Assembly: GCF_030253575.1 (NCBI RefSeq)
Contig: NC_080568.1
Location: 34,963,501 to 35,027,500, forward strand
Direction: 5' to 3'
From: Rhododendron vialii
Taxonomy: Eukaryota; Streptophyta; Magnoliopsida; Ericales; Ericaceae
DNA length: 64,000 bases
The translations under genes were made by a program, and so were the position numbers. Shown piece by piece: positions 47,570 through 59,860 of this stretch. The number at the start of each line of letters is the position of its first letter. Position 1 is the stretch's first letter. The notes under the pieces were generated by a model, which was not told where the DNA came from, did no database searches, and saw nothing but the letters and a program-made list of their open reading frames with translations.

Positions 47570-50500
47570 TAGTAATATGGGTGTGTTTCAATAAAATAGA
47601 AGTCTTCTTTTTCCAAATTATTTTTCTCGTTTTCCTTTGCTTTTCCCATATTTATTCAAAAGAAAAATGTTAAGATCCATGAAAACAAAACATGAAAGTG
47701 TAATGGCGGTCCAGATTTACTTATAATAGATACTACAAGTGAATCCGAAAAAATGTAATGGATAGTCCGAATTCACTTTTATTAGAAGTGAATTCGGACC
47801 GTCATTTACACTTTCATGTTTTGTTTTTATAGACTCTACCGAACCTCTTTTTCCAAACCGAACATAAGTAGTTATGTGAAATCACATATTTTTCATGACT
47901 ATCCAGGCAAACAAGACTTTGGATTTTGATCATTTTCTGCCTGTTCAGAAAAGAAAAGAAAAGAAAAAAATCGACAAGATTTCCATTGATCGTTGACAGT
48001 TTGACTCTCCCGAATGTGATGATTGCAAAGAGTTCCCGGCCGCATATAACCCTTTCCCTGCTCGCTCACCCTCCTCTCTCTCTCTCTATCTCTCTCTCTG
48101 CCCGATCAAATTCTCCCGATTCCGAAACTCGTATTAGATTCTCTCGCTAAAAACTCACCCGCGAATGCCAATGATCTAGCAAACACCTACACCCTCCAAA
48201 TTTTCCCAGTAACCAAACACATCCTAGGGAAAACATGGCGGAGAATCCGTCGACGACCTCATCCCCAATCCCAATCCCAATCCAACACCCCAATCCCATC
48301 GACTCTTCAATTTCTCAAAACCCCGTTAACCCTAACATCCCTTCTCCTTCTAATATCTCCCAATCCCCTTCAATTGACAACCTCCCACAACAACAACAGC
48401 AAATCACGTCACAACAACAACAACAACAACAATTGTTGCAACAACAATTTCAACAACAGCAGCAGCAGCAGCAGAGTAATAATAATTTGATGGGGGGATC
48501 GAATTTTCAAATACAGCAAGGGCTACAGAGAAATGCGTCGATGGCGAGGTTGAATCAGATGCAGCAGCAGCAGCAGTACGGTGTGGCGGGTGTGGGGCCC
48601 GGTGCGATGCGGCAGCAGGCGGGGATTTACGGGCAGATGAATTTCGGAGGGGGACAACAGCAACAACAGCAGAATCAGCAGCAACAGATGGCGCGGTCGG
48701 CCGCGTTGATCGGTCAGACCGGGCACCTGCCCATGTTGCCCGGCCAAGCTGCGGCGGCTGCTGCACAGTTGAATTTGCAATCCCAGTTGTTATCGGTATG
48801 AACTGTTTCCTTAAGAATTGAGAAGGAAAAAGTTGGGGTCTTGCTAACTGCCACCCAATTAGGCACCGCCACTCAATTAGGCGGTGGATAATATGCTTAC
48901 ACTGCCAAATAAGTTAGAATTGTAATACCCATCCACGGATATTGATATACCTTTTACATGTTATTTACGTGAGGGCTGTGATTTGCATTTTCCAAAAGCT
49001 AAAATAGGGGGAAATGGTTATTGGTTGGATTAAATTTGAGTGGCAATTGTTAGTCAGATCACCTATAGCCCTTTAGTCAAACTTTTATTTAGTTTGCGTT
49101 ATGGATTTTAATCGAAGCTTCATTATTGTTTTTAAATGAACCCATGTCATTCCACTTGGCAAGAACTATAATTTAAGCAAAAAATGAGTAAGAGTTAATA
49201 TTGTTACTTTTAAGTTTTAAGTGGCAGAGTGATGAATTTGAAAGCCACAGCGTAGTGTTGAAAAATTTGAACTGTTTTGTTGAGCATTGAGGGAGTTCTC
49301 TGGTAAAAGATTCAGTAAAGGCTTCATTTTTTTGTATGAACTCATGGGCAGCCAAAATTTAGTGTTTAAAAATTTGGGTAAACAAAAGGTTCCCCCTTGA
49401 TTTGACTTGCAAAATAGTTTTACTCCTTTTGATGTGAATTGGGCTAAAGGAGTGCATAGGAATGTGGGAGTTTTTTTACCTCAAATTTGAGTGCAAGCCA
49501 AGATTTGAGTAGTGGCTGGATTATTTCTGGAATGTCCATTGAGTGGATTTCTCTTTTGACAAGTGCCATGTTTGGTGCAGCCAAGACAAAAAACAGGGCT
49601 GGTACAAGGATCCCAGTTCCATCCGGGAAATTCGCCCGGGCAACCTTTGCAAGGAATGCAAGCAATGGGAATGATGGGAGCGCTCAACTTGAGCCCACAA
49701 ATTAGAGCAAATGGAAACCTTGCATATTCCCAACAGCGGATGAACCCTGGGCAAATAAGGCAGCAATTGTCACAACAAACTGCGCTCGCCTCAAATCAGG
49801 TGTAGAATTTACTCTCATTTAATTTCTTCTTCTTTTTGGTTTTGTGCGCTGGTTAGACGTTTTCAAATTCTCAACTAGTTGGACGCTTTCTCTTTGTTTG
49901 GATTATGGATTCAAAAAGTCTAGAAACGCAACATATTGACACAATATTGATTTAAAGTTGTGTTCTTAACTTGCTCTTTTGGATTTCTGACGGGATTTAT
50001 GGAGCAAAGGAATAGGTATCAGCGTATCGCAAGAGATAAGATGTTGATGAAGTGAAGAAACTGTTTTATTTGTTGGATTTCCTGTCATGTTTCACCTTTC
50101 CGGTATCCATTTTAGCCCAGGGGCTCTTTCTGCCGTACATTTGCAATGCAAGTGGGTGTCTTGGCAATGACATATACACTATTAGTTTTGCTTTTGCACT
50201 TCCCACCAAAGAAAAGATTTCCTTAGTTCCTTGCCTTCTGCTCTATCAAAGGCTCTATTTTTGGTTAAACGATACAAGTCTGGCCCATTGCGTACAAAAA
50301 AGAGAGAGCCTGAAATGGGAGCAAAAAACCCCATCAAGATTCATACTCATAGAGGCATCAAGAGATTGGGCTATCTAGGATGTCAGAACTAATACTTATT
50401 AGTTGTTGCCTTTTGTTTACTTATGGGAAAAGTAAACTAATCTGCAGCACTGATCCAAAAGAGTGGGGCATCCTCTTTTCGGGTTCATCTTGTGCATTAT

Positions 50501-53195
50501 TTCCTGAGTTATGGGGTATAAACTTAGAGGCAATCTCATGAGATACAAAAATGCTCAAAATAAATTGCAGTAGGATCTCCGTGTACGATGCCTTGGTGAT
50601 TGATCTAGTTCTAATTGGGTGGCAATTACTTTATGGATACTTAATATCACATTTCTTGCAAATGCTAGTGATTATTGTACGAGCTCATTGGCTCTCCTAC
50701 ATTATTGCTGCTTCAACGCTCATTCTAAGCAACATGGAAACAATTAATGTGGATCTGAATGACCTTGATATGTCCCAAAATAAATCTGACTCCTTTTCTA
50801 TTACATTGTAGTTTGCGTACCTTTGTAGTTTCGACTTTTGACTACTAAGTGAAGGAGTGAAATTATTTTGCATTTCACATGTTTTCTTTTATGATTGGAG
50901 TTTCTGTTTGGAAAGAGTATTTTAGATTTATACCGGGCACAGTGGTATTTCACATATTTGTAGATCCACAGTGCTGGATGTTCAATAGTGGTTATTTATG
51001 GAAATGAATTTTGAACTGCCTTTTTTTGTGTGGCCTTTTAAGCGTTTTCGTTGTCAAAATTTGTGTCAATAATTGGAAATCTCATTTATGAACAAGGATG
51101 ACTATTGAATGTATACTGTATTCTATGACATCCCATTGTATTATGTTTTCTCTAATGATCTCTTACATACGCTGATGCGGAATGCTAATGTCCTAGTCGC
51201 CGGAGGAAGATTTTGGTTCAAGTAATATTTTTGTTATTAATACAGTTTTTGTTGCTATTATTATTTCGTACGTTAATGTCTTGATAAGTATGTAGTTATG
51301 ATAAGATAAGTAGTTAGTTATGATGTGTTTTGGTATGATGTTTCTTTTCTTTAGTTTTACTTATTGTCACCTTCATTATTTAGTCGGATAATATCTTGCT
51401 AAGTATTTAGTTCTAATAAGATAAGATGTTGATAAGTACTTAATTATGATTTGTTTTGTTATGAGTATGTTTTCTAGTTTTACTAGGATTCTAATTTCTT
51501 TTTCAGTTAGGATTTTAATTCTATAAATAAAAGCTTCTTTGATGTACTCTTATCATGGAAGTTTTGCTTAATGAGGATTGAGTTTAAGGCTGTGGCCTTG
51601 TGTTACGGATGTGGCCCATTTGTGCTACCCTTTTCCCCCTCCTCATCCTTCCATGTTCTGCTTCATATGAATGTTACGTTGGTATGTGTACTGACACAGG
51701 CATATCCCAGGTTGATATCTTATGTACTGTGGAAGGAAGCTGTGTTTCTGCCCTAGGAAATTCTACTGTTAAAGAGAGCATGCAATTTGACAACACAAAA
51801 TGTAATGTCCTCAAGTGCTGCCTCTATGATATTTAGATCGCTTACCATCTTGTTGGGAAACTCATGAAAGCTACTGATTTCAAAAAACATAGGAGGGAAG
51901 CTACATTTTTTTTACACAGAGACCTTTCAAGATGGTCAACTATAATAGGAATTTATTACACCCCACAACAGACACACAGACTGAAAATCTGGGATGGACG
52001 GAAGAGTATTCCGTTTATTTTAGCGTGTATATGTATTTGCCTAGCCACCTGGTTCCATTTAGTAATGTGTTCTTTTGTTTTCTTACTCTCTTTTTGGGGC
52101 ACTATTTTGACATATTATGTTCTTCCCCCGCTTTCTTTTCTTCCATTTAGAAACTGCAATCTCAAAGCCTTCCAAGGACATCGTTTATGAACCCCCAGTT
52201 ATCTGGGTTGGCTCAGAATGGACAGCCCGCCATGAACTCTTTGGCGCAGCAACAATGGATGAAGCAAATGCCAGCTATGTCCTCTCCTAATTCCCCTTCA
52301 TATCGTCTTCAACAACAGAGGCAGCAACAAATGCTTTTGCAGCAACAATTTGCTTCTTCTCCGCAGTTGCAGCAAACTCCAATGGCATTGAATCCACAAC
52401 AGTTGTCCCAGCTCATTCAGCAACAGCAACCAAATATACAGCCGCAACTCCATCAACAACAACTGCAGCAGCAGCAGCAGCAGCAACAACAACACCAGCA
52501 GCTGCAGCAACAGCAACAACAACCATCACCTCCACCCCAACAGTTTTTAAATCAACAGCAGCAGCAGTCTCCTAGGATGGCAGTGCCAGTGGGCCAAAAG
52601 TCTCTAAGTTTGACAGGATCACAGCCAGATGCTACCGCATCAGGAACAACTACTCCGGGGGGGAGTTCAAGTCTAGGAACAGAAGCAAGCAACCAACTTC
52701 TTGGGAAGAGAAAGATACAAGATTTGGTTTCACAGGTCATCCTCTATTTATTTTTCCTATGTCAAGTGTAATATTTCACTTAAACGAATGAAACATATAG
52801 CCAGATTTGAAATAGATTTCTTTTGGCTCCAGTGGTTTAGGGAACGAATTTGAATGCAGTTGTTAGAGGGTAAAATTCGACAGAGAGTCAAGATGTTAAA
52901 TTTGAAATTGGTGTTGGCGAGACTAATAGGGTAAAGGCAAATTAATTTGCCCTCCTCTACGCGTCTCTCTCTCTCTCTCTCACACGCGCTCGTGCAGACG
53001 CACAAGTGCACTCACCAATCTAGCTTGATGAAATTATTTGTACACATGATTACTAATGAACCTTATAAATTGAACTTTAATTTTTTAACGATAGAGAATG
53101 TCATAGTTTGTTAGGAATAACCAATAGTAAGAGTAAAAATGTTTAATTTGAGTTTGCAAATGCATTTTTAGTTCGTCCTCCACCCCCTTCCCTCC

Positions 53196-53242
<47 letters not shown>

Positions 53243-54108
53243 ACAAATCCACACATACGTGCGCACAAAAATCCAGTTGGATAGAGGTGTTTTGTAGTGA
53301 GTGGGAAAATTTGCTTGTAACACGCAATCTTTTTTTGAACAACCTCGTAACACACGATTAGTCACAATTTTGTGCACTTTTGAAGATAGGGTTGTAAATT
53401 AAATTCTTCCTCATTATCACGATGATCCTCATTTGGGTCTCCAGGTGGATTCACAAGGAAAGTTGGACCTGGAAGTTGAAGATCTTCTTTTGGAGTTTGC
53501 CGATGACTTCATTGACTCGGTGAGGCTTGCTAACATAGTGTAACATCTTCAAACTTGCATGCATACTGTCTTTCTCTGCTCATGCATGTGTGTACTGTGA
53601 CGTTGGAAAAGTAGGGGGTCACACAAGTAACTTTGACGTATGGCATTGGCAAAACTGGGGCTCTATCGCTGATGTAATGGATTTTTATAGCTAAAGAGAT
53701 ACTAGAAACATGGAAGCTTTTGGTGTTATATGTGCCAACACTAGGGTTTTGTTTGAGAATAAAAACCCAAGATATCAGAACATATTTCAGGACCCAAGAT
53801 ATCAGAACCTATTTCAGGGCTACTGTGGGTGCTGTGGACAGTACCCTTTGCGGGTGAGATGGAGACTAAACGGCTCATGGGCACCCTTTGCCAGTGAGAG
53901 GCATGGTTGTGGATGGAGACTCAACGGCAGTAGATTTAGCAATCTCCCATCCTATTTTTCTTTTTGAGCTCTAAGAAACTGGAAAACTGATTGAACTTAG
54001 CAACTCATTTGGTCATCAATGTCAAAGTTCTTCCATAGTGTTAGTAGCGGTGCCAGCTGCCAGGAATTAAGATTAGTGGGGGCAACAATTAATTACACTA
54101 AAATGAAA
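47570..54108 (+). repeat. Right copy of the TAF12 tandem segmental duplication
   Basis: This is the partner of 40725-45873. It includes the right-copy promoter, exons 1-4 and introns up to the hAT-like element in intron 4. It has exon 2 and an uninverted intron 1-2 region, so it represents the ancestral arrangement. Confidence 0.9.
47669..47840. mobile_element. Second MITE upstream of the right TAF12 copy
   Basis: Inverted arms (AAAACAAAACATGAAAGTGT near 47681 and its complement near 47827) enclose AAGTGAATCCG-type repeats. The whole stretch is missing from the left copy at the corresponding place (about 40835), so it was inserted after the duplication or lost from the left copy. Ends are imperfect and the target duplication is unclear. 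Confidence 0.75.
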
Positions 54109-56984
54109 ATTTTAATTGATAGACAACATAAGATACTGAGTTTTTTTTTACTACAAACATTAACAAATCTAGTATATATTTATTTATGAAGTTCCTTAAG
54201 TTATCTTATTAAAGTATTAAACCACCTCAAGGTTTTATGTTTTCGTCGTTGCTTGTGATTGCATGTTGTCTTAGCCGATGGAGCCTAAGAGAAACTTCAA
54301 TGCCCAATAACTAGAATATCGAAAATGTAACAATGATGCTCCAATTGAAAGATATTATTTCTCCAATGTTAAATTGAAAACCAATATTCAAAGTGTATTT
54401 GTGGATCTCGTTTCCGAGGAGGGTCCTACAACGAGAGAAAGAAATATGTCTATTGTCGAATTTTTCGAAGTTTGCCAAAATAATAGCAAATATGGCCGTT
54501 TTTGAGTTTTAAACATCCCTTAGTCATGGATTAGAGAGCTTTAGATATTGGTTAGTGGCTATGTTTTGCATCTGATTGGACTTGTTCCAAGGTTCGATAC
54601 AATATGGAGGCAAAAGAGTGAGATGGAAAAAGCTTTGAAAATGGACAATTTATGAAGGGGAACTTATGAGTCAAAGTGCCCCCAAAATGAAAACCCCCAA
54701 ATTTCGGTGGGGGCACTGGGCCTGCTTCCCTCTGCCACTACTTGATGTTCTTTAGATGAGTCCTACAGGACTATCACTTTGGTAACTCATACTTTGTGTT
54801 TAATACCTGTATGACTTCTGGAATAGTCTAACGTCTCGTCTTCTGTTTTCTTTCTTTTTCTGATATCTGATATGAAATCCAGTGGCATCTTATGCTTATG
54901 TTTTGCACAGTTTTGGCAGGCGACATTTGTGTGGAGCTGCTGACCTTTATTTTAATAGCAGTGGTGTATGAACCCAAGTGAACAGACTTACTAATATGCC
55001 GATAAAAAAAAAAAAGACTTACTAATACCATTCGTTTGTTCACCTTTATGTTATAGATCAAACACCACCTTCATCTTTTTCCTTTATGATTTCCTATTTT
55101 CATGTTTATGCTTCATTTATTTGCTTTGCCATTTTATGTGAAGCTTTGCTTCCCATTTTGTTCAATGTCGTGTTGTCGTTAATGAGTCCTGTTTAAACAT
55201 GTCTGGATTATGCTTTATCTGGCTGGGGATTCCTAAGCTTGAGGCAAATGCTTTTTACCACTCCACTTTTGCTGATATTTTCCGATAATATCAAGTAGGG
55301 TAACTTTGGTGTGTTTCTTTTCTTTGTTGCAGTATGTAAGATAAGGAGTAAAACATCACTCTGCAATCCCTGCTTGTTTGTTAAAAAAACTCAGAGGTTG
55401 TTTATTTCAGAATTGGTGGTATCAATTTCAAATGTTCTCTCGAGTGGGTATCAGTGTTGGCTGTGCCTTGAATTGTTAAATGTTGTTGGGGAAATTTTGT
55501 TTTGTGGTGTGTACGTTCTGTAAAAAGTGTGCATGCATCTTTGTTGTGTTGTATTGATTTTTATGAATTACTTTCTCAGATGAACTAATTGAAGTATTGT
55601 AAAAAGGGCATTTTTGCGAGTTGTTTGGTTTATTAAGTAGCTTGCCTTTACAGCCCATCTTTCTGTTTTGTTTCCATTCTAGTATTTTTAGTTGACTATG
55701 TATTACCATGGATTGTTGTGGTCATTCTTAGTAATCTGTTGTGCCCATTTGCAGGTAACTACATTTGCATGCAGTTTGGCAAAGCATCGGAAATCTTCAA
55801 CTCTAGAATCCAAGGATGTGCTGCTACACCTAGGTATGTCCTTACTACTTTACCATTCTTGCCGATATGCATCATGTATTCATGTCCAATGGCATGTGGA
55901 TTTTCTTTTTGCTCATGTTAGAGAATGGGAGCCTTTGTCTAATCAGTTTGAATCATTTGCAGAGAAAAACTGGCGTTTGACCATCCCTGGTTTCTCAAGC
56001 GAAGAGAGAAAATACCAACAGAATCATGTAAGGTTTTGTTAGTCACGAGATTTTGTTGAACTGGTTCAGTGGATCGCTTAGGCACAAGTATTTGCTCGCT
56101 ACTTGGATGTCATTTGTCTTGAATTTTATCCTCCCCTGTTGACCGATTTGGAAATGCCTGCCTACAATTAGAAGAAAAGCTTTCATGGCGAAAGTGGTAA
56201 TTTCTTGTAGGTTCGAGTCGTTTGACTTTATCGCCAACAAATTGAGTTCAAGCTTGAAAGCCCGTTCAATTTCCTTACTGATTCCAAATGAGCTTCGCTT
56301 CAGAATGACCCACTAGTCTACTATTTATCCGGTCAGCAAAGATGTAGTGTTTGATCATATTCCTGATGAACCCTTGATGATGCAAATTTATAAACCATAC
56401 TAGGAATAATTTAAAAACTTATCTTAAAAAATCATAACCTGTCTTTCTGGCACACTTCTTGGAGTTCTGTCATGTATTCTACCTACATTTCTCGTTATTA
56501 TGTATTTGATCCACTTCGGCTGCTTGTGTGGGAATTCCACTCTTTCTTGAGTGCTTTATTTGGTGATCAAACTGGACCTGTAGAGTATTCAAGGTGTAAA
56601 AGTACTCTTGATTATGATAAGATTGATTCCTAGTTTGCAAGAGCTATTTTTAATCTAATTTTTAATGTGGATGCAGCCATCAAGTGATCTCCACAAGAAG
56701 CGTCTCGACATGGTGAGCCAAATAATTTGTTTGTGCATTCGACTGTCTTTGTCTTTCCTACGGTACTGAATTGTCCCTTCAATATGAATTTGCGGTGTTA
56801 GATACGCGCGTTGATGGAGTCTTCACACTCTGAAGCAAATATGAATAACGGTAAAGAGGTAGCCAGACCAGGGCTCATCAATCCAGCTGGCACGAACCAC
56901 TTGATTAGACCTTCCCCGAGTTCAGATCAGTTGGTTTCACAATCAAATGGTCCTCAAATGCTGCAACAAGTAACTCGGTTTTGA
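48235..56984 (+). CDS. TAF12B: Transcription initiation factor TFIID subunit 12 (TAF12/EER4-like)
   Basis: TAF12 forms a histone-fold pair with TAF4 in TFIID (ADA1 in SAGA). The Arabidopsis TAF12b gene is also known as EER4 from an ethylene-response mutant. Eight coding exons: 48235-48795, 49581-49799, 52151-52735, 53445-53519, 55755-55833, 55963-56027, 56677-56712 and 56802-56984. They total 1,803 nt (600 aa), all in phase. The start [11 protein letters not shown] matches the plant family. Residues 1-445 are Gln/Pro/Ser-rich with several polyQ runs; exon 2 encodes [16 protein letters not shown]. The histone fold spans about residues 446-513: [21 protein letters not shown] helix 2 (here [20 protein letters not shown]) and [13 protein letters not shown]. 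The tail [16 protein letters not shown] leads to a conserved C-terminus ending MLQQVTRF. No lesion is seen. Confidence 0.96.
54045..54740. mobile_element. hAT-like non-autonomous element in TAF12 intron 4
   Basis: The left end reads TAGCGGTGCC..GCCAGGAATTAAGA and GTGGGGGCA. The right end, inverted, reads TAGTGGCAGAGGGAAGCAGG and CAGTGCCCCCACC. Termini of the type TAGTGGCGGAGCCAGGAATT occur in plant hAT-type elements, as I recall. No transposase frame is apparent. Only the left 65 bp exist in the left copy (45809-45873), where homology ends. Confidence 0.5.
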
Positions 56985-58000
56985 TGAAATACATAACGCC
57001 TTGGATTCGTCGTGGTGTACACGGAGCTTCTTGGTAAGCATCCTGACTTTTCAAAGAGAGAACTTGTTTCTTTCTTTTTTCAAACAAGAATATGGTTCTT
57101 TATCATTGTTTAAACTCAAAACACCGGCATGTTATTACTTGCATGGTTAGTTTGCCTGTCAGCAGACAATTTTTCATGTTGACCTTTTTCTGTTTGAATT
57201 ACCTGTTAATAGGATTACCCAATATTGTGTGGGTCATAGTAATGCTATGCTCACCAAATTTGTTTATCATCTGATGTGCCGCTTTTTGCTTTGATAAGAG
57301 AAATGATTGGTGGGGCTCATAAACTAATGCACTGCTGACCAAATCTGTATTAGGAGCTTACCTCCTGTTGAACTTGTTACCGCCTATTGGGAGATTACGA
57401 AGGGTCTAAAAGAAAGAGCTTGTCATTCCAATGTCGCAAGCATACTTGATTTCTTCCCATGTTGAATTGTTAATGACAAAAATACTGTTATGTTTCTCTA
57501 CTAAAATAATTCTTGGATCACATTATTGCTGTGATACTGATGCTAAAATGACGTAATGTCCGACAGAGGACTGATCAGTTATGTTAGCTTTACAACTTAC
57601 TTCCAAGTTCCATGCCATTTGATGCTCTTTCATGGCTATGCTTGAAACTCAGAAGACCGTCTAGATTCTTCTTCTATCTGCTGAATGTGTAATGTCTTGC
57701 CGAATTTTCCTTGCAACAGGTTTGAATGGTGAAAGAGCAAGCTGTAGTTAAAGTGGTATACATATGATTTATGAGAGAACTATGAAGAAGAATCAGCTAA
57801 TGACAATCTGCTAAGCGATCATTGATATCAGTTGAAGATGGAGTGTATGATTATCCCATTGAGTTCATTGTGCCATGGAGCAGAGCAGCACAATATAAGT
57901 TACACTGGATGCACATGCACTATTTGATGGGTCCCAGTTTGCAAATTTAGGGTACCAAAATAATCCAGATTATTTTTATTACCTCTGTTTATTACCCCTT
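56985..58000 (+). other. 3'UTR of TAF12 with a possible 3'UTR intron
   Basis: After the TGA (56982-56984), a good donor (TTCTTG|GTAAGC) at 57034 and an acceptor (TGCAACAG|GTTTG) ending at 57719 suggest a 686-nt intron in the 3'UTR. Introns over 50 nt downstream of a stop can trigger nonsense-mediated decay; this one begins at 49 nt, at the edge. Inferred from splice signals only. Confidence 0.45.
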
Positions 58001-58866
58001 TTTCTTTTCTTTTTTTGGTTTTTCCTTTTCTTGTAGGCTTCCAATTTGTACCAAATCATTTGAATGATTAGATTACTCGGACCGATTCTGTACATCGGAT
58101 GGTTATGAAGATTTTTGTAGTGTGTTCTATTACTATAACTTTCAGTATTTTACTATATTTTATTTTTGCACTACAACTGATATACTAGTACTTGTTTTCA
58201 TAAAGGGTGAGATGTGGGCTGAAATTAACTGTTTAGACAAGGTTCTCTACCTTCCTGAAGATCAAATTGTTTCTTGGAAGAAAATTTGGAGGCCTGAAAT
58301 TGATCACACATGATGGTGCCTCAAGATCACTCAATAGTCTCTCGATTGCATGGGTTCTTAGAGGACCGACATGATGGTTCAGGTGGACCATGAAAGGTCC
58401 AAATCGGGCGGATTGTTAAAGCCCAAAGATCTAGGTTTGCTATTTCAAAATGGGGTATTTTAATTTGTCTAGTTGTATTTAAGGCCTTCTTTCTATTAAA
58501 CTAAAAGTTGTACTTTACTTTTTTTTTGTTTTGCATAAAAAAAATCGCGTTTGTTAGTTTTGCGTCAAACGTAATGAATGTAACAACTTCATTACTAATC
58601 CCGCGATTCCCACCCTCCTATGACACATGCTCTTTCAGTTCCATAATTTTAGTCCATTACATGAAGTCATGCTACTTCCGAATAGAAAAATAAAATACTT
58701 TTGTGCATTAACTTTTTTTTGGTATCACCTTAAAGACCTAATTGAGATTCAATTTATGAGAATCTCAAATAGTTAGGCACATAATAAGTTATTCAAAAAA
58801 TAATATAAAACAGTACAGTATGCAATTATGCACAAAAAATAGCACGATTTTTTTTGGGTCATAAAA
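58001..58866. other. Intergenic, no gene seen
   Basis: AT-rich DNA downstream of TAF12. Short open frames (58122-58313, 58508-58693) show no family resemblance. Confidence 0.5.
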
Positions 58867-59073
58867 TGTATACTTTTTTTTTGTTGGCCAATATTGTATA
58901 CATCAGAGGGGTTAGCGGGGTGTTAGTATTTTAGTCAGCAAGGTGTTCAGAGGTTGTCCATATCCCTAAACTCCAAACCTGTCCCTCGTGGGGCTCAAAC
59001 TCCGGGCCTCCACTAAAGGGGGAATGAGACAACCGACGAAGCTAGCTTGGTTTCTCGAAAAACTGTATACTTT
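58867..59073 (-). mobile_element. SINE, same family as the PDAT-intron copy
   Basis: A 187-bp insert (58877-59063) is flanked by the 10-bp repeat TGTATACTTT at 58867-58876 and 59064-59073. On the minus strand it has a B-box-like GAGTTTGAGCCCC, shares TATGGACAACCT and CTAACCCC with 3175-3353, and ends in an A-run. Confidence 0.8.
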
Positions 59074-59388
59074 ACCATACTAAGCTCCTCCTCTAATAAG
59101 ATCAGGGAAAAGTGTTTTGGTCCATTTATTTTGGGTTTTCTTTGTGCCATTAATTTCTTGTTTTACTAACTTTTACCATCAATTACTATCATGGACTAGT
59201 TCATAATTTACTAACTTTCAAAAGTCATGACTTAATTGGTAGTGCATAATTTTACTCCTTGATTAATTCAAAACACGTACTAGTAAATGAAAGTAATTAA
59301 TTAATATGATCAAGAGAAGGTGGGAGGTCCCTTCGTAGCACATCACAGTCAACAAAATCCACACGATTTAATTAGTTGAATCCCCTCG

Positions 59389-59860
59389 CCCATGAACCAA
59401 TATTTTTTTTTTTCCTGAACAGCGAAGAAAGCAATATTTCATGAATAATAACAAAAATATTACAAGGAGATGGAAAGAAAAAAAACAACCCAAATAAAAT
59501 TTCTCTAGTTGGCGAGGAACCAAACTATAGAAATTTCTCCCATAATATTTTCCACACGAGTCTATCACTACATCCCAAATATCAATTTTTTCATGCGAAT
59601 ACTCCCATATTTTCTTTGCGCTCTAAACAGATCCAAACGATTCGAGAACCAAAATCGTTCCTTTAGTTGCATTGCTTTTGAAACCTTCTCCAAATCCTTG
59701 TCTGGCTCTGCCCCTCGGATTGATCTAGTTAATAACTTAGAGGTGTTCTTTTATGTATTTTTTCAATTCTTTTTTTTGGGTTTCAGCTTCTGGTCCAAAG
59801 AATTAGTTTTCAAGTTCGCCTTGAGGAGAGAAACAAGAAAAAAATTAAACACAAACATTA
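59389..59860 (-). mobile_element. Probable LINE 3'-end fragment
   Basis: On the minus strand the stretch ends in an A-run and, just before it, a weak LINE-like 3' composition. Minus-strand fragments (DSCGKYYGRNFYSL) could be degenerate reverse-transcriptase-linked sequence. The right boundary and target duplication were not found, so this is tentative. Confidence 0.3.
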
